DNA from: a virus
Virus record (IMG/VR): IMGVR_UViG_3300037083_000014
Span: 1 to 40,550 of that record
Direction: 5' to 3' (one strand)
Length of the DNA stretch: 40,550 bases
Part shown: positions 7,793 to 15,798 of the stretch, one piece after another
How positions within the stretch are numbered: position 1 is the stretch's first letter
How the letters are laid out: the number at the start of each line of letters is the position of its first letter
Position numbers and translations under genes: made by a program
The notes under the pieces: generated by a model
What the model was told of the DNA's origin: nothing
The model's input: only the letters and a program-made list of their open reading frames with translations
Database searches by the model: none

Positions 7793-8515
7793 ATGGCAAC
7801 GGTCAACGACCTCATCACGGGTTCTCTTCGCTTGCTGGGTGTTTTGGCAAGCGGGGAGAACCCAACTGCATCGGAGTCGCAAGATGCTTTCGCTGCGTTA
7901 AATGATCTTTTGGACACTTGGAATACTGAACGGCTAATGGTCTATTCCATCTTGCCCTCGCCAGTGAATCTTGTAGCCCAACAGAAGAGCTACACGCTGG
8001 GCACTGGAGGAGATTGGAACATCCCACGTCCAGTCGGGATCGATGGCACATATCTCCAGTACACCGATGCGAATAGCGGCCCTCCCCCCTTGAATCTGCT
8101 TGTGGTCGCACTCGATCTGGATCAGTACAACGCGATCATTGTTCCGAACACGACGACCACCATCCCAACTGCGCTCTATATTGACGAGGGCTTTCCTCTG
8201 CGAACGGCTTATCTATGGCCGATCCCACAAGTCGATTACAGCATGAATCTATTCACATGGACGCTTCTGGAGCAATTCGCTGCGATCACTGATGATGTGG
8301 CTTTTCCGCCGGGATATGCGCGAATGCTGCGCTTCAATCTGGCTTTGGAGTTGGCCCCGGAATATGGATTGACCCCGTCTCAGGTCGTAGCCGCCGGGGC
8401 GCTGGACTCCAAGGCAGCCGTCAAGCGGAACAACATCACCCCATTGCTGATGGCGTGTGATCCAGCAGTGACCCGGCGCACTACGGCGTGGAATTGGTTG
8501 ACGGGCTCGACCTGA
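7793..8515 (+). CDS. Head completion protein, P22 gp4-like
   Basis: A 240-residue protein beginning 'VNDLITGSLRLLGVLASGEN' followed by 'TASESQDAFAALNDLLDTWN', the characteristic helical N terminus of gp4-like tail accessory factors. Those bind under the portal after packaging and seal the DNA. Further matches are 'YTLGTGGDWNIPRPVGI' and 'AFPPGYARMLRFNLALELAPEYGL'. Start ATG follows GGAG and the previous stop directly. It overlaps the gp10-like gene by one base (TGATG). Confidence 0.9.
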   Translation: MATVNDLITGSLRLLGVLASGENPTASESQDAFAALNDLLDTWNTERLMVYSILPSPVNLVAQQKSYTLGTGGDWNIPRPVGIDGTYLQYTDANSGPPPLNLLVVALDLDQYNAIIVPNTTTTIPTALYIDEGFPLRTAYLWPIPQVDYSMNLFTWTLLEQFAAITDDVAFPPGYARMLRFNLALELAPEYGLTPSQVVAAGALDSKAAVKRNNITPLLMACDPAVTRRTTAWNWLTGST

Positions 8516-9987
8516 TGGACTACTCCGGGTTTGTAGGCCCAGCGTATACCGTGCAAAGCCTCTCCGCCGACTGCCAGCGGTGCGTGAATCTCTATCCCCA
8601 AACCGATGAGAGTGGGGCTGGGAAGTCTCGTGCGATCCTGCTGAGTACGCCTGGCCTCGTGAGGTTAGCTGACGTGTCGGGAACGGCTACGGGAGGTGTG
8701 AGAGGCACCTATACGGCGTCCAATGACCGCTTTTTTGCCGTGGTGGGAGCTTATCTTTTCGAGCTTAGTTCCACGTGGAACATTCTAGGGACGTATGCCC
8801 TCCCCGGCGAAACCGGGATAGGCCAGGTCAGCCTGACAGACAACGGGCAGGACATGATGATCGCAACCGGCCCGAATGCATATTGGTTCAACTTCACCGC
8901 GAACACACTAACTCAGGTCACAGACGCAGTTTTCTTCGGGGCGACTACGTGCGGTTTCATCGATGGGTACATTGTTTTCAACCAGCCCAATACCCAGATA
9001 TTTTGGATCACGAACCTATATAGTACTGTTATCAATCCACTTGGCTTCGCATCCGCAGAGGGTAATCCAGACAATCTTCTCTCGCTGCTGGTGGATCACC
9101 GGGAGATATGGCTTTTTGGAGACGTGAGTACAGAGGTTTGGTACGACTCTGGAGGGGCTAATTTCCCATTCTCATTCATTCAGGGCGCATTCATCTCGCA
9201 TGGGATTGCCGCCCCATTCTCAGCGGCGCGATTGGACAACACGACCTTCTGGCTAGGCAACGATGAGTTCGGCCGGGGCATAGTATGGCGGGCAAATGGC
9301 TATGCCCCTATTCGCGTCTCCACCTTCGCTCTGGAGCAAGCGATCCAGCGGTATCCCACGATCACTGATGCCGTGGCTTGGACATATCAGCAGGACGGTC
9401 ACAGCTTCTATGTGCTGAACTTCCCCTCTGGAGATGCGACATGGGTTTATGATGCCGCATCGGGACTTTGGCATGAGCGCGGTTACCTCGGAACGTTGAC
9501 GGCGAATGATGGGCAGTTGCATCGTGGACGCCCTCAGACCCACAGCTTTGCCTTTGGAAAGCATGTGGTGGGAGATTGGCAGACTGGCTACCTTTATAGC
9601 CTGGACGCGACAATTGCCGAGGATGATGGACGAGCCATCAAATTCCTCCGCGCCGCGCCATTCATCAATAATGAGAACAAGCGTATCTTTTTCCATCAGT
9701 TTCAACTTGCGATGGAGGTAGGCCAAGGCAATCCTGGTGGCGATGGCCCTCCACCAGCAGCGCCAGCCGATCCGCAGATTTCACTCCGTTGGTCAGATGA
9801 CGGCGGGTATACATGGTCGAACTATCAGACGGTCAGCATGGGAGTTTCGGGGGCTTATACTACCCGCGTAATCTGGAGACGATTGGGGCAATCTCGCCAG
9901 CGGGTGTTTGAAGTATCGACGGGGCAAGATGCCATTCCGCTCAAGATGTTCGCGGCTTATCTGGAGCTTGAAGGAGTGAATAGCTAA
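8515..9987 (+). CDS. Packaged-DNA stabilisation protein, P22 gp10-like
   Basis: A 490-residue protein. The start 'MDYSGFVGPAYTVQSLSADCQRCVNLYPQ' and 'STPGLVRLADV' is the signature of the gp10-like (Phage_stabilise) family, which forms a beta-propeller hub beneath gp4 and attaches the tailspikes. Repeated aromatic-rich strands follow ('ASNDRFFAVVGAYLFEL', 'EIWLFGDVSTEVWYDSGG', 'GIVWRANGYAPIRVSTFALEQAI'). Start chosen at ATG 8515 because it overlaps the preceding stop; the in-frame ATG at 8488 would lie inside the upstream gene. Confidence 0.9.
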   Translation: MDYSGFVGPAYTVQSLSADCQRCVNLYPQTDESGAGKSRAILLSTPGLVRLADVSGTATGGVRGTYTASNDRFFAVVGAYLFELSSTWNILGTYALPGETGIGQVSLTDNGQDMMIATGPNAYWFNFTANTLTQVTDAVFFGATTCGFIDGYIVFNQPNTQIFWITNLYSTVINPLGFASAEGNPDNLLSLLVDHREIWLFGDVSTEVWYDSGGANFPFSFIQGAFISHGIAAPFSAARLDNTTFWLGNDEFGRGIVWRANGYAPIRVSTFALEQAIQRYPTITDAVAWTYQQDGHSFYVLNFPSGDATWVYDAASGLWHERGYLGTLTANDGQLHRGRPQTHSFAFGKHVVGDWQTGYLYSLDATIAEDDGRAIKFLRAAPFINNENKRIFFHQFQLAMEVGQGNPGGDGPPPAAPADPQISLRWSDDGGYTWSNYQTVSMGVSGAYTTRVIWRRLGQSRQRVFEVSTGQDAIPLKMFAAYLELEGVNS

Positions 9988-10490
9988 TGCCGATTGTGAC
10001 TCCTCCTCCAGTTCCTACGCGAAGCCAAGTGGTCGATTCCAGCGGACTCGCAACGCGCCCTTGGATGGCATGGTTCACCACTCTGGGGCAGCAGTTCGGC
10101 TTCAATCAGACCATTGAAAGCGACGGGGAACCGCTGCCAAACGAGGTCGCACTGAATTTCCTTGCACCTTTCATCATCGAGGATAATCCCGCCAATGGCT
10201 CGACAGATGTATCCCTTGCATTGTTTCAATCGGGAACAGCAAGTGCTCCCTATACCGGCAATGACTATACCAGTGTGAACGTCACTTTTCCCACGCCATT
10301 TGCTGCGATCCCCAAAGTGTTCGTGAACCCTACGAACTTTCCGCGTCTTGCCAATGCGCCCATGAGTTGTTATGCGACGAATATCATGCCCACCGGATTT
10401 ACCGCGAACATCGCGTGCTCCGTACCTACCGGCGGCGGGGGCGCGACGGTGGACAATGCCATCGGCATAGATTGGATGGCGATACCATGA
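9987..10490 (+). CDS. Tail protein with H-type lectin-like C-terminal domain
   Basis: A 167-residue protein. The N terminus 'PVPTRSQVVDSSGLATRPWM' is a segment often seen at the start of phage tail-fibre adaptor proteins. The C-terminal half (about 90-167), 'VNVTFPTPFAAIPKVFVNPT' through 'GIDWMAI', resembles H-type lectin/fibre-tip beta domains that bind sugars or trimerise. It is encoded directly after gp10, where P22 encodes its tail needle and spike components, so a needle, adaptor or receptor-binding role is likely. Start overlaps the previous stop by one base. Confidence 0.65.
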   Translation: MPIVTPPPVPTRSQVVDSSGLATRPWMAWFTTLGQQFGFNQTIESDGEPLPNEVALNFLAPFIIEDNPANGSTDVSLALFQSGTASAPYTGNDYTSVNVTFPTPFAAIPKVFVNPTNFPRLANAPMSCYATNIMPTGFTANIACSVPTGGGGATVDNAIGIDWMAIP

Positions 10491-10660
10491 CGACGCAGGA
10501 AGAAGCCATGACGGAGTACTGTGCAGCCATCAACGAACATGATGGAACCCCTCAAGGAAAAGAGCGGATTCGCGCTGCTATTCTGTCGATGAGGGTGCAT
10601 CTGGAAAGTGGGGTCTTGCCTCACAAAATGGTGCAGCTCGGAAAGAAATTGCTGAAATGA
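10487..10660 (+). CDS. Small hypothetical protein
   Basis: A 57-residue, helical, charged protein beginning 'MTTQEEAMTEYCAAINEHDG'. The start overlaps the preceding stop (ATGA) and its own stop overlaps the next gene's start (10657-10660), so it sits in a continuous coupled operon. It is too small for a family assignment; perhaps a chaperone or virion component for the neighbouring tail proteins. Confidence 0.65.
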   Translation: MTTQEEAMTEYCAAINEHDGTPQGKERIRAAILSMRVHLESGVLPHKMVQLGKKLLK

Positions 10661-11193
10661 GAAATTTCCAAAATCTTGCGGCTGGGATCAATGTGACGCC
10701 CTTGCTGAACCAGCTCTATCGCCATCCTGAGCTGTGGAACCAGCACCGCATTCGCACCGAGCATGAGCAAAGTCCGCACAGCCAATGCGATGACATTCTG
10801 CTGAGGTTTCAGAGCGGCAACGGGGTTGAGGTCGTCGATGATCCTGAGTGTATCTGGTATCCGGCATGGGAGGTGCTGACAGAACTGCATTCGATCCTCT
10901 TCAATCTTTGCCGGACAGTTTGCGCTGAGCGGATTGGGCGGATTCTGATTTCGCGGTTAGCCCCAGGAAAGGTCATCACTCCCCATGAAGATGGCGGGGC
11001 GGTCGCTACTTACTACACTCGGTACCAATTGCTTCTCCAAAGCGAAGCAGGCTGTGTATTCGATTGCGATGGCGAACGTGTCCAAATGGCATCGGGACAA
11101 CTGTGGTGGTTCGACAATCGAAAGACCCACTCCGTCACCAACAATTCTGCCACCGACCGGATTTCGGTAATTATTGATTTAAAGACGAAATAG
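10657..11193 (+). CDS. 2-oxoglutarate/Fe(II) oxygenase, Asp/Arg hydroxylase-like
   Basis: A 178-residue protein with the double-stranded beta-helix signature of aspartyl/asparaginyl beta-hydroxylases. The Fe ligands are 'HED' (His110, Asp112) and distal His158 in 'KTHSV', with Arg168 in 'DRISVIIDL' placed to bind 2-oxoglutarate. 'GQLWWFDNRKTHSVTNNS' is very typical of this family, including phage members. Such enzymes hydroxylate side chains of proteins using O2, Fe(II) and 2-oxoglutarate. It sits between tail genes, suggesting modification of a virion protein or of a host target; the substrate is unknown. Start ATG overlaps the previous stop. Confidence 0.85.
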   Translation: MRNFQNLAAGINVTPLLNQLYRHPELWNQHRIRTEHEQSPHSQCDDILLRFQSGNGVEVVDDPECIWYPAWEVLTELHSILFNLCRTVCAERIGRILISRLAPGKVITPHEDGGAVATYYTRYQLLLQSEAGCVFDCDGERVQMASGQLWWFDNRKTHSVTNNSATDRISVIIDLKTK

Positions 11194-11246
11194 CTTGGAG
11201 GTACCCCCAAAAGGGGTGATACAGTACCCGATGTCAGGAGACCAAC

Positions 11247-12032
11247 ATGAGCAATAGCGTTGTGACCAGCACAGTCGTAGCCGATGCAGATGGTGTGGCG
11301 TGGGCGAATGCAACATGGACAGCTCAACTTCCCAAGCCTTTCTCGAACTTCCCAGCCGCGACGGTCTCAGGCGTTGCCGTACCCACGCTTGTGACCGGGA
11401 CTTTGGACGCAAACGGCACGATGACGGCAACTCTCACGGATACGAGTTCGCTTGATCAGCAGGGACTCCAGTGGACGTTCACGTTCCAGCCCACGGCGAA
11501 CGTTCCGGCTCAGTCAATCACAATGCCGGTGGTGGGGTCTACGCCGAATCTCACGGCAGCTTTCTCTCTCCTTCCGGGGCTTCGATTCAATGCTGGCTCC
11601 AAAGCATATGGGTATGCCGATGTGGAAGTGCAGACGCCGGTGAATCCAGGCGCGAGCTATTTCCGCGTTGGCGTGGGAGTGCGGACGTGGAATGGGACTG
11701 CATGGACAAACGCTCCAGGTGCTGCGACCTACATCACTGCCGCTGGAGCAATCCCACTGGTCAGTGGAACCTATTCGATTGGGAGCACCGGGGCTCTAGC
11801 CATGACTCTCGCCACTCCTACGACTCCAGCCCAGGATGGCATTACCCTCACTATCATCGCCGGCACCGCTCATGCTCATACGGTGACCACCGCTGCGAAC
11901 AAGATCGTTCCCAGCAAAGACACTGTGACCTATGCTGCTGTCGGCGATTACATCACTCTTCAAGCCATCGCAGGGCTGTGGTTCAATCTGGGCATTGGAG
12001 GCCCCACGCCTGCCATTCTAAGCGAGGTGTAA
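11247..12032 (+). CDS. Tail fibre/virion protein with N-terminal Ig-like domain
   Basis: A 261-residue, Thr/Ala/Gly-rich, beta-stranded protein. The N-terminal part, 'DADGVAWANATWTAQL' then 'TGTLDANGTMTATLTDTSSL' and 'QGLQWTFTFQPTANVPAQSI', fits a small beta-sandwich domain found at the start of phage fibres and cell-surface proteins. The middle resembles fibre shaft. The C terminus 'GTAHAHTVTTAANKIVPSKDTVTYAAVGDYITLQAIAGLWFNLG' is a common phage virion beta motif. AGGAG precedes ATG 11247; a short CCCC-AAAA-GGGG hairpin (11205-11216) lies in the 53-base leader. Confidence 0.65.
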   Translation: MSNSVVTSTVVADADGVAWANATWTAQLPKPFSNFPAATVSGVAVPTLVTGTLDANGTMTATLTDTSSLDQQGLQWTFTFQPTANVPAQSITMPVVGSTPNLTAAFSLLPGLRFNAGSKAYGYADVEVQTPVNPGASYFRVGVGVRTWNGTAWTNAPGAATYITAAGAIPLVSGTYSIGSTGALAMTLATPTTPAQDGITLTIIAGTAHAHTVTTAANKIVPSKDTVTYAAVGDYITLQAIAGLWFNLGIGGPTPAILSEV

Positions 12033-12066
12033 GACGGTCACCTACGCCTCAGAATCGTTTATCGGC

Positions 12067-12492
12067 GTGCAGGGGGAGTTGGAAGAGATCATCCCTCTGC
12101 ACTATGAAGAGATTGCGCGGGATAGGGATGTCATCAAACTTGACCCGGATTGGGAGGCTTATCACCAGAGCGAACGCGCCGGTCAGCTCCACATGATGGT
12201 CGCGAGGTGCGAAGGAAGGATGATCGGATACCACATCTGTTTCGTGCGTCCCCATCTTCACTATCGCAAGAGTCTTTCAGCGATCACAGATATTTTCTAT
12301 ATTTTGCCGATGCATCGGGCAGGGCGCGTGGGAATTGAGCTTTTCAAGGAATCGGAGAAGGTATTGAAGGCGCGGGGAGTCCAGAAGATATTTTTGGGTT
12401 GCAAGATTGCAATGGACTTGACCCCAATCTTTCTGCGACTGGGCTATAACCGCATTGAGTATGTGTTTGCGAAGCTGATAGGAGATCAGTGA
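12067..12492 (+). CDS. GNAT-family acetyltransferase
   Basis: A 141-residue N-acetyltransferase-like protein. 'MVARCEGRMIGYHICFVRPHLHY' (strand 4), 'ITDIFYILPMHRAGRVGIELF' (acetyl-CoA loop region) and 'IFLRLGYNRIEYVFAKLI' follow the GNAT order, in a subfamily common in phage structural regions. The canonical Q/RxxGxG/A loop is degenerate ('HRAGRVG'), so activity is uncertain. GTG 12067 is the first standard start, but family resemblance extends upstream ('TYASESFIGV') with no ATG/GTG/TTG, so the real start may be non-standard near 12034, just after GAGGTGTAAGAC. The substrate may be a virion or host protein. Confidence 0.75.
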   Translation: MQGELEEIIPLHYEEIARDRDVIKLDPDWEAYHQSERAGQLHMMVARCEGRMIGYHICFVRPHLHYRKSLSAITDIFYILPMHRAGRVGIELFKESEKVLKARGVQKIFLGCKIAMDLTPIFLRLGYNRIEYVFAKLIGDQ

Positions 12493-13235
12493 CCGAAGAG
12501 CAGATATTTCGGAAGCACGAATGCCTGGGACTGGAATGCTCTATTGCTGCGGCAATTGTGGGAGGCGCAGCTATCTCCGGAATCGGCTCTTTAGTGGGAG
12601 GAGCGGAGCAAGCCTCTGCCGCAAACAATGCTGCCTCCATTCAGCAGCAGCAATATCAGCAGACGCTCCAGAATCAGCAGCCTTACATGCAGGCCGGTCA
12701 AACTGCGCTGAATACCATCGGTCAAGATCAGGCGAATGGAACGGGATTTGCAGCCAGCTTCAATCCCTCAACTTACATTGACACTCCGGGGTATCAGTTC
12801 CAACTCCAGCAAGGGCAGAATGCAATCAACTCCTCTGCTGCGGCTACGGGAGGAGTGCTGAATGGGGGAACGCTCAAGGCCCTGGATCAGTACACGACAG
12901 GGCTAGCGAACACAACCTATGGGCAGGCTTATAGTCAATACCTCCAGAACAGCCAGCAGCAGTACAACCAGCTCTATGGAGTAGCGTCTCTGGGTGAGAA
13001 TGCCACAGCTTCTACGGGCCAAGCAGGGGCGAACGCTGCGAACGCTACAGGAAACTATCTCACGCAAGCTGGGAATGCGGAAGCTGCGGGTACGGTCGGA
13101 GCTGCGAGCGGGATCAATCAAGGCATCAATAATGGATTGCTCTACAGTGCGCTGCAAAGCTCTCAGTCGGGCTATGCGCAGCCCACCACCACGGGCGTCC
13201 CCTATCCACAAGCGAATCTTGGGGGCCAGGGATGA
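12489..13235 (+). CDS. Ejection/DNA-transfer (internal virion) protein, gp7-like
   Basis: A 248-residue, Ala/Gln/Asn-rich helical protein. The hydrophobic, glycine-rich segment 'IAAAIVGGAAISGIGSLVGG' near residue 20 is followed by a long Gln-rich region ('IQQQQYQQTLQNQQPYMQAG'). This layout (glycine-zipper-like hydrophobic patch plus amphipathic helices) is typical of podovirus pilot or ejection proteins, which leave the capsid with the DNA and help it cross the envelope. GTG start overlaps the previous TGA (GTGA). First of three adjacent genes likely to encode an ejection apparatus, as P22 gp7, gp20 and gp16. Confidence 0.75.
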   Translation: MTEEQIFRKHECLGLECSIAAAIVGGAAISGIGSLVGGAEQASAANNAASIQQQQYQQTLQNQQPYMQAGQTALNTIGQDQANGTGFAASFNPSTYIDTPGYQFQLQQGQNAINSSAAATGGVLNGGTLKALDQYTTGLANTTYGQAYSQYLQNSQQQYNQLYGVASLGENATASTGQAGANAANATGNYLTQAGNAEAAGTVGAASGINQGINNGLLYSALQSSQSGYAQPTTTGVPYPQANLGGQG

Positions 13236-14734
13236 TTGATGCAGCGATCCCCCTCGCAGTAACGCCAGTGAATGTGGGCCAAGCCCTTTCGCAGGCGGGA
13301 AACATCGTTGGGCAACAGCAGACCCAGCAGCTCAATGGACTGCGGATACAGGATGCGGGGCTGACCCTCGCGCAGAACCAGCAGAATGCTCAGGACGAAG
13401 CTGATGTCCGCGCCGCTACTGCGGCTGCTACAGACCCTCAGACTGGACAGCTCGATCGCGGGGCACAGCTCTCAACGTTGGCGAAGTTGAATCCCACGAA
13501 GGCTCAGCAATTGGCGACTTCCTATGCCACGCAAGACACTGCGACGGCTGAGGCCAAGGCCAAGCTGACAACTGCACAGCTTGCCGCCGCGACAGCAACG
13601 AATGATGCGATGGATAAGGTTTTGCAGGGGGTGAACGATCAGGCGAGCTATACGAATGCTCTGCAACATGCCCAATCTCTAGGCATCAATGTGAGTCAAT
13701 TTCCTCAACAGTACGATCCACAGATTGTGGCGCGGGCGCACCAGCAGGTGCTTTCGACTCAACAAGTGCTAGCGCAGCAGAACGAACAGGCAACTCAGGC
13801 TGAGACGGCCCGGCACGATCAAGCGATGGAAGTCCATACGCTTGAGCATGTGCCATTGCAAGGGCCATCTGGCCCAATGATGGGGAACTTCGATCCGAAA
13901 AAGGGTACCTATACCGACACTGCCGGGAATGTTATAGCGAATCCGAAGCCTATTCCTTCCCCCAATATGATGGTAATGGGGAATCAATTAGGAGGCACTC
14001 AAAATTCCGCTGCTCTAGACTTCGCAGCAAACGCCTATCGGCAGACACTGCAAATGCCAGCGGGTATGTCACGGAGTCCAGGAACCGTCGCTGCAATCAT
14101 CGCCCGCGCAGCTCAGTTAGATCAGCAGGACGGAGGAATAGGGGGCGCTGGAAATAAGGCGCTTCTGGCAGCTAGCAGCAAATCTCTCGATAGCTTGCAG
14201 AAGAACTACGATCAGGTTCAGGCATTCGAGCAGACTGCGGAGAAGAATATGAACTTGCTCCAGCAGACGGCGCAGAAGATTCCTGATCTCGGCGCTCGGT
14301 TTGCGAATATTCCCGTTCGATCCATTACCTCATCGATGCTGGGAACGCAGAATATGGCCGCATTCAACACGGCGCTCAGTGTCGCCCAGACCGAGGCTGC
14401 AAAGGTGCTGACTTCCTCGAACGCGTCTGGGGGGGTCTTGTCTGATTCCGCGCGTCACGATATGCAGGATATTGTCGATGGCAATATGCCACTGCCCGCA
14501 ATGATCGCCTCGCTCAATACACTCAAGCAGGATATGGCGAATCGAACGCAGGCTTATCAATCTCAAATCGGGGATATCCAGAACCGCATTAAGGCGGCTG
14601 GAACTCCGGGAGCGGGAAACGAGGGCGGGACGACCTATAAGCAGACCGCAACCGGCCCCGGCGGCCACAAGATCGGCTCGAATGATGGGGGCACCACTTG
14701 GGTTGATGTTCAGACCGGGAGGCCGGTGCAATAA
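13232..14734 (+). CDS. Ejection (internal virion) protein, gp20-like position
   Basis: A 500-residue protein dominated by Ala/Gln/Thr-rich helices, with almost continuous heptad-like segments in residues 15-200 and 310-450, then a disordered Gly/Thr-rich C terminus with 'GGTTYKQTATGPGGHKIGSNDGG'. It lacks enzymatic motifs. Composition and order suggest the second ejection protein of a P22-like virion. The start overlaps the preceding stop by four bases and its last base is the first base of the next start (TAATG), so the three ejection genes are translationally coupled. Confidence 0.7.
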   Translation: MIDAAIPLAVTPVNVGQALSQAGNIVGQQQTQQLNGLRIQDAGLTLAQNQQNAQDEADVRAATAAATDPQTGQLDRGAQLSTLAKLNPTKAQQLATSYATQDTATAEAKAKLTTAQLAAATATNDAMDKVLQGVNDQASYTNALQHAQSLGINVSQFPQQYDPQIVARAHQQVLSTQQVLAQQNEQATQAETARHDQAMEVHTLEHVPLQGPSGPMMGNFDPKKGTYTDTAGNVIANPKPIPSPNMMVMGNQLGGTQNSAALDFAANAYRQTLQMPAGMSRSPGTVAAIIARAAQLDQQDGGIGGAGNKALLAASSKSLDSLQKNYDQVQAFEQTAEKNMNLLQQTAQKIPDLGARFANIPVRSITSSMLGTQNMAAFNTALSVAQTEAAKVLTSSNASGGVLSDSARHDMQDIVDGNMPLPAMIASLNTLKQDMANRTQAYQSQIGDIQNRIKAAGTPGAGNEGGTTYKQTATGPGGHKIGSNDGGTTWVDVQTGRPVQ

Positions 14735-15798
14735 TGCCTCCTCCGGCTGGATATACACTCGATTCCTCGGCCCCGAATTTGCCTCCCGGCTATACGTTGG
14801 ATACGCCATCTCCGGCAACATCGACAACTCAAGCCCAGCCGGAAGGCTTCTGGCACTCGCTGGGAGCGCAGTTTGGCCTCACACCGGAGGCTTCACAAGC
14901 TGCTGTAGACGAAATGAAGGCCCATCCCCTCATAGATGCGGCCAAATCCCTCCTAGGGCCAGCGGCCCCGTTCATTAAAGGCCTCTACAATCAAGTGAAA
15001 TCGAGCGGATCGGAAGCATATCAGGCAGGAAAATCTCTCGCGCAGGGCAATCCCGCCGCCGCTGGCGTTCATGCGGTTCAAGCAGTTCCCATCATAGGCC
15101 CCGCCATAAACAAGATGGCCGAAAATTCTCCGGCTACTACGCCGGGACAGTCTTATCTTAGCCAAGTAGGTGCCGACCTCACTCCGGGCAATCTGGGGAC
15201 TGCGCTGGGCGCAGCAGCCCAAGTGGCCCCTCTTGCTCTTGGCGCGGCGGACGAAGCCCTTCCGGGGCGTCCGAAGATTCCGAATCCTTCCCTTCCCAGC
15301 CGTGCGAACGCAGCTTCGGTCTTCAACGATCTCAATACCAAGCTAGCAACCCAACCTATTCCGCTGAGTGATACTCTCGCACCCCTCCAACGCGCGACGG
15401 AGATTGGTGTGCGGGGTGGGTCATTGCCGAAACCGATCTCCGATCTTTTGACGCGCTCTCAGTCCCCAGTGCCGATGACCTTCCCCGAAGCGCGAGACTA
15501 TCAAATGAGTCTCACTGATCTCTCGCGAGAGCAGCAAGCATCCCTCACGCCTCGTATGAAGGCTCAGGTTGCTCAGGTCAATCAGGGGCTTTTCAACGAT
15601 ATTCATGCTGCGGCTGAATCAGCGCAGCCCGGACTTGGCTCGGATTTTGCGAATGCCATGAAAGAATACCGACAGGCTTCGCAGGTCAAGAATGCGATTG
15701 ATGCTGCAAAAAAGATTGCGCTTCCTGTCGCGGCAACTGCGATAGCTGGAGGGGGCGGCGCATTGGCTCTTCGCTATCTTTCGGAGATTGGCAAATGA
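14734..15798 (+). CDS. Ejection (internal virion) protein, gp16-like position, GYTLD repeats
   Basis: A 354-residue protein. The N terminus contains two copies of a short repeat, 'PPAGYTLDSS' and 'PPGYTLDTP'. Similar 'PPGF/YxLD' repeats head large phage internal or structural proteins. The centre is Ala/Pro/Gly-rich helices with hydrophobic patches ('VQAVPIIGPAINKMAEN', 'ALGAAAQVAPLALGAADEALPG'). A C-terminal helical region ends with a hydrophobic segment 'ALPVAATAIAGGGGALALRYL' (about 328-349), possibly membrane-inserting. These fit an ejected protein that forms or enters the periplasmic conduit. No lytic transglycosylase motif is visible. Confidence 0.65.
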   Translation: MPPPAGYTLDSSAPNLPPGYTLDTPSPATSTTQAQPEGFWHSLGAQFGLTPEASQAAVDEMKAHPLIDAAKSLLGPAAPFIKGLYNQVKSSGSEAYQAGKSLAQGNPAAAGVHAVQAVPIIGPAINKMAENSPATTPGQSYLSQVGADLTPGNLGTALGAAAQVAPLALGAADEALPGRPKIPNPSLPSRANAASVFNDLNTKLATQPIPLSDTLAPLQRATEIGVRGGSLPKPISDLLTRSQSPVPMTFPEARDYQMSLTDLSREQQASLTPRMKAQVAQVNQGLFNDIHAAAESAQPGLGSDFANAMKEYRQASQVKNAIDAAKKIALPVAATAIAGGGGALALRYLSEIGK

